Shown here: positions 32,901 through 41,900 of the stretch, piece after piece
Numbering within the stretch: position 1 is the stretch's first letter
Layout: each line of letters begins with the position of its first letter
From: a virus
Reading direction: 5' to 3' (one strand)
Length of the DNA: 64,000 nt
IMG/VR virus record: IMGVR_UViG_3300044957_001482
Span: 34,179-98,178 of that record
Position numbers and translations under genes: made by a program
The notes under the pieces: generated by a model
Databases searched by the model: none
The model's input: the letters and a program-made list of their open reading frames with translations, nothing else
What the model was told of the DNA's origin: nothing

Positions 32901-35900
32901 CAGACGCGATACTTGAATTTCCATTGCGATATCTCAATGTTGCCAACATCGGTGACATCGTATTTGAAAACAATCTTTATCGCGACCAGTTCGTATACAC
33001 TCGTGACAATGTCAGTGTCACTTTGCCTATCAGTCTGGGCACGACTCGAGAATATCGATCGCGCACACAGTATCAACGGTTGCTGGGATGGCAGCGAGCC
33101 CGCACACAGTCGTTGGTATATCAGCAATTCAAGTTCATTAACGATGGCACTTTGTTGCAGTTGGACATACGTGCCGAGCAACGCCAGGATATTCCGCCCG
33201 TCAAAGTCTATGTTGAGTCGACGTTTGTGTCGCCCGGTGACTACACTGTGACTCGCGGCAACGATTCTACCACCATTGCATTTGATATTTCGTTGCCGGA
33301 TGGTGCGATAATTGAAGTGTTGATTCTCAGCGATCAGGTCAGCAAAACTGGATTTTATCGGGTACCTATCAACCTTGAAAACAATCCGTTGAATGCCAAC
33401 AGCCGGGAGCTCACACTGGGTACCATACGCACTCATTATCAAGGACTGTGCGAAAACCTCACGGAACTTCAAGGGCCAATCTCGGGAGCTAATAACAGTC
33501 GAGATCTTGGTAATCTAGTACCGTATGGACTGACCATATTGCAGCAGAGCAGTCCACTGACACTGGCTGGATATTTCCTTCGCAGTGCGGAATTCAATAT
33601 ATTTGACAGTTTGATTTTCAACAATCAAGAGTACATCAAATACAAAAATCAGATTCTACAATCAGTCACAGAACAGGAACTGCAATTCCAGACAGCCGCA
33701 CAGATTCTAGACCAGGCCATAGAATCAGTCACTGCAGGTCGTGTGCAGTCACAGCCTTTCTACTGGTCGGACATGATTCCGTCGGGTGCAGTGTTCACCC
33801 AGACCAACTACACTGTTACCATTACCACGACCAATACCTTTAACACCTTGCAGATCTACGATTACCACTCGGCCAACTATCGTGGACTCAATGTATATCT
33901 CAATGATAGGATATTGCTTCGCGGCCGCGATTATGTTGTGGCCACCGACGGTGCAAGAATCACTGTGCTGATCTCAATGTCCTTGGGAGATGTCCTGACA
34001 TTGAGAGAATACAGCGAAACCTATGGCAATTTCTGTCCCAATACTCCAACCAAACTGGGACTTTACCCAGCCTGGGAACCTCGGGTCGCAGTGGAACGCA
34101 CATCCACCGGCGAGCAAACCGTGATCGTGGGCCACGACGGAAGTATCACCAAGCCGTTTGACGACATACGCGACGAAGTCTTGCTGGAGTTCGAACGCCG
34201 CATTTACAACAACCTCAAATTGGATGGAAATCCGGTACCGCTGACCATCAGTGATGTGTTGCCCGGCGAGTTCCGCGACACCGGTTATTCGCTGGAAGAA
34301 ATACAGACCATACTCAATGAAGATTTCCTGAGCTATGTGGCCTGGAACAAACTGGATTATCGCGCTCAAGAATATCGAGCCAACAACGAATTCACATACA
34401 ACTACAGTCAGGCCACCAGCAAGATCAACAATGTTCCTTTGCCGGGAGCCTGGCGCGGTATCAATCGATATTTCTACGACACGCAGCAACCACAGTTGAC
34501 TCCCTGGGAAATGCTGGGATTCACTGTGGAACCAGCCTGGTGGACGCTGGTCTACGGGTCAGCACCGTACACACAGGACAACCTGGTGCTATGGGATGAC
34601 CTGGCGCAAGGTCTGGTACGAGACCCGCAGGGATCCTACATCCTATCACAGTATGCCAGGCCAGGTCTGCAACAGGTAATACCCACAGACTCCCAGGGAC
34701 AACTGCAATCGCCGTTGACAGCTGTGGTTGGAACCTTTGATGCGCAGCAGTTCAGACGCAGTTGGAGCCTCGGCGACGGCGGCCCGGTCGAAGCGTCTTG
34801 GTGGAACTCCAGCTCATACCCATTTGCTGTGATGCGTCTGTTGGCACTGACACGGCCAGCCAAGTTTTTTGCTCTGTTTGTGGATCGAGATCTCTATCGT
34901 TATTCTGAAGAATACCGGCAATTTCTCTACGACGACCGTTATCGATTGGATGCCAATGGAGTACAAGTCTATGGCAACGGAGTCAGCAAGGCCGGCTATC
35001 TTGATTGGATCGTCGACTACAATCGTCAGAGCGGGCTGGATTCTACTCAGGATCTAACCAATGATCTTTCCAGGCTGGATGTGCGCCTTTGCTACCGCAT
35101 GGCAGCATTCAGCGACAAGCAATATATCAAGCTGTACACAGAAAAGAGCAGCCCCAACAGCGAAAACACATCGTTCCTGATCCCCGACGAAAACTATCAA
35201 CTTTTGCTTTATAAAAATCAACCATTTGATCGTGCTGTTTACAGTGCAGTGATCGTGCAGCGTGTTCCCGGCGGATACGCAGTCTATGGCTACAGCACAG
35301 CACAGCCATTTTTCACGGTGTTTGAAGGGCAGACCGCAGGAACTCTGGTACCTATCACGGTGTCCGGCAAGACTGTGCGCGTTCCAGCCCGGTACACTGC
35401 AAAAGCGTTGTCGATACCGTATGGATTTATATTTGCTGACGAAAATTCGGTCAGTGATTTCTTGTTGGGATATGGCGAATATCTCGAGTTACAGGGACTG
35501 TCTTTTACCAACACCGAGAATGGCTATCAACTCGATTGGAAACAGATGGTGGTGGAGTTTCTGTATTGGAGCCAGCAGGGATGGGATGACAATTCAGTCA
35601 TCGTGTTGAATCCGCTGGCCTCCAGATTGTCAATCGAGCGCTCCCGGGCCGTGGTCGACAACATCAACATACAGACCACCAACAAGATTTTGTTGGATCA
35701 GAATCGTCGTGCACTGCCTGTGCGCAACCTCAACATCGTGCGATTAAACAACATATTCACGGTTGAGCCGCTGGATGATCGTGCGTTGAGTTTCATTGAT
35801 CTGACCTACACCAGTTATGAGCACATGATTGTGCTGAACAATGTCAGCTTGTTTGGTGATCTTATCTATGATCCGGTGACTGTAGCAAGACAAAGTCGTC

Positions 35901-38900
35901 TGAATATCATAGCAATATCTACGGCAGAATGGAACGGACAGATCGATACTCCAGGATTCATACTGAATCAGAACACAGTCGAGGAATGGAACCCGACCCA
36001 ACGCTACAGCAAAGGTGAGATCGTTCTTTACAAGGATTCGTATTGGAGTGCAGCGACCATTGTGCAGCCCAGTGAATACTTTAATTTCTCTGACTGGGTA
36101 CAGAGCGACTACGAACAGATCGAGCTGGGGCTGCTGCCAAACCTGGCCAACAAGGCCAATCAGATTGCCAACAGCTACAACATCAATCAGGCCAATCTTG
36201 AAACCGACAATGACTTGCTGAGCTACGGATTGATTGGATTCAGGCCTCGGCAGTACATGACAGCATTGCAACTAGACGATGTCAGTCAGGTCAATGTATA
36301 TCGACAGTTTCTGGACACCAAGGGCACCATACTCAGTGCCGAACTGTTAGCACGAGCCAGACTGGGCAAGGAAAGTGCAGATTATCAAATCTATGAAAAC
36401 TGGGCAGTGCAACGCGCAGTCTACGGAGCCAACGCCAATCGCAGTTTCTTTGAATTGCGACTGAATCGTGCCCTGCTAACTGCCAACCCCAGCACCATAC
36501 AAGTGATACAGTCCGAGCAGTCTAGCCTAGCCGATCAAACCATTTTGCTAAGTGATATCTGGAGACAGAGCTATCGTCTGACCAGCACTGATATTTTGCC
36601 TACCACCACGGTGGCTATCACTGACACAGCGCTGCCATCTGCTGGGTATGTGAGTCTCGACGATGTTGACGTCACGGTATTCGATCTCGACGACCGCAAT
36701 GCATTGTCAACGGTAATTGATCAGATCAATTTGGACACCAAGATCTGGGTGGCTCGCATAAACGACTATGACTGGAACGTTTATCGTGTGGGATCGGTTC
36801 CAGGTAATATCAGCCATTGTTGCGACAACCTCGATGGTACCAGTCTGGTCATATTCACAGAATTCCATGGTCTAGTGATTGGACAACAAATCATTATCAA
36901 ATATTTTGATACACTGATCGACGGTGTCTACACCGTGCTGTCGATACCTTCTCTGAGCAAGATTACCATTGGCTTTCGATTCCTCGGCGATCAGACCGTG
37001 GTCAACGGAGCAGGCATTGGGTTTGTCCTGGAAACCATGCGAGTAACGCAGCTCAGCGATATCATAAATTTGCCGTATGCCAATCAAATTCAACCCGGGG
37101 CACGGGTATGGGCAGACAACAATGGCGACGGGCGTTGGACCGTGGTCGAAAAACAACAGGTATTTGTGTCAGTCACACAGCTGGAGCCAAAGATACTTGA
37201 TACACAATCGGGTTATGGAAGTTCGGTGTCTCAGGCCACAGATCGTTTTGCTGCATTGGTAGGATCGCCATCATATTTTGAATCAGTGCCTGCTGGCAAT
37301 GATCTCTATGGAGCTGTCTATGTTTATGTAAGAGGTCACTCCGAGGTGTATCAGCCGGTCAGTCCGGCAAATGACAGAGATGCGGTATTGTACTTGAATA
37401 CTCCGGGCACTCGAGGATTTGGTAATGCCGTGGAATTTGGTAACCGCAGCTGGGCTGCGGCCGGGGCCAGTGCAAGTCTAGGGGAATTTGGAACTGAAAA
37501 CTACGGTTACGTCAATGTAATTCATCTCGACACCAGCGATTATACGCCCGGATCCAACCCCTACATTGGATGTCAAGTATTGGTCAATCCCGATGACACC
37601 GACAGTGCCTCGGAATTTGGTTACAGCCTGGCCATGAGTCTCGATGAACGGTGGCTTTATGTTGGCGCACCTGGGGCCAACCGAGTGTATGCGTATGGTC
37701 TTGTGATCTGGCAAGATCAGTTTGTGCGCACAACAATGGAGGATAGCACTGTAGAGTTTGACATTGCAGGCCAGATCCAGATCGACAATGAAAATCAAGT
37801 TGAAGTCTTGATAGACAACACCTTGCAAACACTGAACGTAGACTACACAGTCAGTGCTGATTTCTCGACGATAACAATTGTCGACTATGTGGAAAACGGC
37901 GAGCTGGTCATACAGCGAAGAAAAGACGTATCGCTGGATCCTGCTGCAGGACCAACCTATGCCAATATTGGACAATATTTCTTCACCGTGGCCACTGCTG
38001 AGAACCTCTATAGTTTTTCTATAGAAGTGGTCAAAGAATATAACATAGTAATCGACGGAATACCCACAAAAATCATAGAAACGGTTCAACAAAGACCCAA
38101 CATTGACTATGAGTTCGGCGACGGGTCCAGCCTTGATCTAACATTTAAATATGCATTTGGGCCCGAAGTCCAGCAGATAAATCTACGTGCCCAAGGCTAT
38201 TGGCAGTTTGTCGACTCGCTGGCTGTCCCGGACCTGCCTGTTGACGCACGATTTGGCCATTCGGTTTCAACCAGTACCGACGGCCGCCAGGTCATGGTAG
38301 GGGCACCATACCATGAAGTTAACCAACAGGATCGAGCAGGATCGGTCTATGTTTTTGACAGAAACGTACAACGTTTTATCTACGGGCAAGAATCCAGCAC
38401 AGTTGATTTCACATTGTTGGGATCTGTGACTGAGCCAGTGGCAGTCACAGTCAATGGACAGTTTCTGATCAGCCAGTCAAGTTCGGTGATAGACGCTCCC
38501 AACTCATTCACGGTGTTTTATAATTCCTATATCAGTAGTTGGCAGGTGCGGATCAATGCTGATCTTGCAGTGGGCGATGTGATTGAAATAGAAACCAATC
38601 AGTTCCGACTGCTGCAGGCCCTGGCACAGGAATCAGCTGAAGAATTCGCAGAGTTTGGTACCTCTACGGACCTTTGCAGCACCAATTGCAGTCTATATAT
38701 AGGAGCACCGAGCAGCAGCGTGCAAGTTTACAAGGGCGGAGTAGTGGAACGCTGGGTCAATCAGGCCACGGTCTACGGTACCATATCGGCCACCAATGCT
38801 CCAGTTTCTCTCACGCCGGGCCACACCTTGCGTGTCAACGACATTGATGTAGCGGTGCCCGCTGCACCCAACAACACACCTGCTGGACTGGCCGCCAGCA

Positions 38901-41900
38901 TCAACTCCCAGGTGCCCAATGTGTCGGCACTGATTGGGTCCGGCGGGCGGATGACCATAAATGTAATCAATCTTTCTGCCACGGTACCGGACAATCGCGT
39001 TGAAGTCTTGCCGGGCACAATAGGCACAGTGTTTGATGACCTTGGCTTTGAATTGTTTGCACGCACCCAGACCATACTCAATCCGTATGCCAAGGGCTAC
39101 GCTGGATTTGGCTACAGTTTGTCGGTGTCCGACACTACCGTCGAACTGGCCGTGGGTACTCCGTCGGGCACCATGTATTTTGTAGCACTGTTTGATGACG
39201 GCAACACAGACTTTGACGGTGCTGCCACAGATTTCTTCAGCGAAACCGTGCAGAGCGGCACAGTGCTAATATACAATTTCTTCCCCAGTGCCAACGCATC
39301 ATTGAGCAATCCCGGGCAGTTTGTTTTTGGGCAACAGATAACCACTGATTCTGTGGCATATCTCGACAAATTTGGTCAATCGGTTGACTACACATCGGGA
39401 CTGTTATGGATTGGGTCTCCGGGGTTTGAATCTGATGATTTACAGAATGCCAACACCGGGCGTGTCTATTTGTTTGACAATCCCGGACGTTTGCTAGCCT
39501 GGGTACCGCTGCACACACAACAACCAGTGGTAGATGTCAGGCTTCTGAATTCGATATTTCTCTACAATCGCATCACTTCTGCTACCACTGAATTCCTGGA
39601 TTTCTTTGATCCTCTGCAAGGCAAAATACTAGGTGCAGCCCGACAGAACATTGACTACATCGGTAGTGTGGATCCGGCCTTTTACAATATTGGTTCTGCT
39701 GCGGTGCGCAGTGGCACCACCTGGGGATCTGCGCAGGTAGGGGAAGTGTGGTGGGATATTTCGTCGGTGCGATTCATCGATCCCAATCAGGATAACACAG
39801 TGTATGCTGCCCGTCGATGGGGACAACCATTCCCGGGCAGCACCGTGGATGTCTATCAGTGGATAGTAAGTCCGGTGCCTCCGGCCAACTATCCCGGACC
39901 GGGCACAGTTCGCGACATCATAAATTATTCTGTCAACACTGTGCTGAGTTCTTCTGGGATCATATCAACCGAATATTTCTTCTGGGTACAGGGCATATCA
40001 TTGGTATCCACAGCCAAAGGCAAAACATTGTCAGTGGACGCAGTGGCACGCTACATCGAAAATCCACAGGCTACAGGTATCTCGTACCTAGCACCCATCA
40101 ACGCAAGCACCGTGGCAATATACAACTGTGAAAATCTGCTAGAGGCTGCAGATACCATCCTACATATTGAATACGATCGTGAATTCACTGCAGACAATGT
40201 CCACGTGGAATACGAGCTGATTGCCCAGGATCGCCCCGACGGCTTTCTCAGCGACAACCTCTATAGAAAGCTACAAGACAGTCTGTGTGGAGTGGATGTT
40301 GCAGGCAACTTGGTACCAGACATGTTCTTGAGCCCACCCGAGCGGTACGGGGTACAATTCAGGCCGCGCCAGAGCATGTTCGTGAATCGATTCCTGTCCT
40401 TGCAAAACTATGTGACCAGTACCAACACTGTATTGGCACAATTTCCAATTTCAGAAACTCGTAGTTTTAATCTTCTGAACAGCCGAGATCCCGAACCCAC
40501 TGCGGCATCTGGGCAATGGGATCGGCGGGTAGCCACACTGGAGGTACTTGGTTTCCAGGTTCTCACGGACATACCCATTGGGTTCAGATATCTAGTGTCA
40601 TCAGACGAAAGCCAACAAGGTCGTTGGACCATCTACGAAGTGGTTTTGTCTTTGATAGACAACACAGTCAAGACTTTCCAACTGGTGCTGGTACAAAATT
40701 ATTATACGCCGGATTATTGGTCCTATATCAATTGGTATCTTCCCGGCTACAATTTCAGCATCCGTCCGGTGCTGGAAGTTCCAAATGTGTCCAGTCTGGA
40801 TACGATAACAGTGCCAGTGGGATCCAGTGTCAAGGTCACAGCCAATGGTCGCGGCAAATTTGAAATCTATCGTCGCGGACTCGCAGGATTTGACCGAGTG
40901 GGACTGGAGGATGGAACCATTGAAATATCTCCAGATATCTACGACTATGCAGCAGGTAGATTTGGCTTCGATGTTGAGGTATTTGATACGCAATACTTTG
41001 ATCAGGAACCGGTGATCGAGACCAGAAAGATCGTGCAGGCCATCAATCAGGAACTGTTCGTGGATGATCTTCTCATAGAACGCAATCGCCTGCTGATGCT
41101 GATGTTTGATTATGTTCTCAGTGAGTCAGTGGCGCCCGAATGGCTGGTCAAAACCAGTTTGATTGACGTGGATCACAGGATTCGTGAATTGTTGCCTTTC
41201 CAGAATTATGTTCGTGACAATCAAGAATTTGTAATCGATTACATACAAGAAGTCAAACCCTATCATGTACAGGTGCGAGAATTCAATCTTACCTATTCAG
41301 GCCAAAACAATTATGAAGGCAGCTTGGTTGATTTTGATGTTCCGGCCTACTTTGACACTGCTCTGACACTACCGCAATTTGTAAGTCCAATCTTGCTGCC
41401 CTACGAAGCAGGAACAGCTCAGGTCAGTAACTTCTTGAGTGATGTGGCATCGACTGCAGCGGTCTGGCAGCAATGGCCATGGAGTCAATGGATCGCCAAT
41501 CATCTTCTGGTTGTAGACCTTGTGATAGTTCCTGAGAGCAAGCGAGGATCAGGGTACACAGATCCTCCGCAGATAATCATTGTGGGAGATGCAGCGGTCC
41601 CGGCCACTGCGGTGGCAGTGATCAATGCATCAGGACAGATGATAGCGATCAACGTGACTTCGCGCGGATCAGGTTATCGATCCACACCCACAGTCGAGAT
41701 CTCGGGAGGCAACGGAACCGGTGCCGAGGCCTATGCAGTACTGATTGGGCAAGGCCTGGCACAGGATTTCAGTGGGGAAATAGTTACCGCCCAGCGATCG
41801 CCATACAACCTGGTGCGATCGATCAAGACGGTGATCAAATATGATCGCTATCAATATGTGTCAACCGTCGTGATCTGGCGGCCTGACGCGGTTTACGAAA

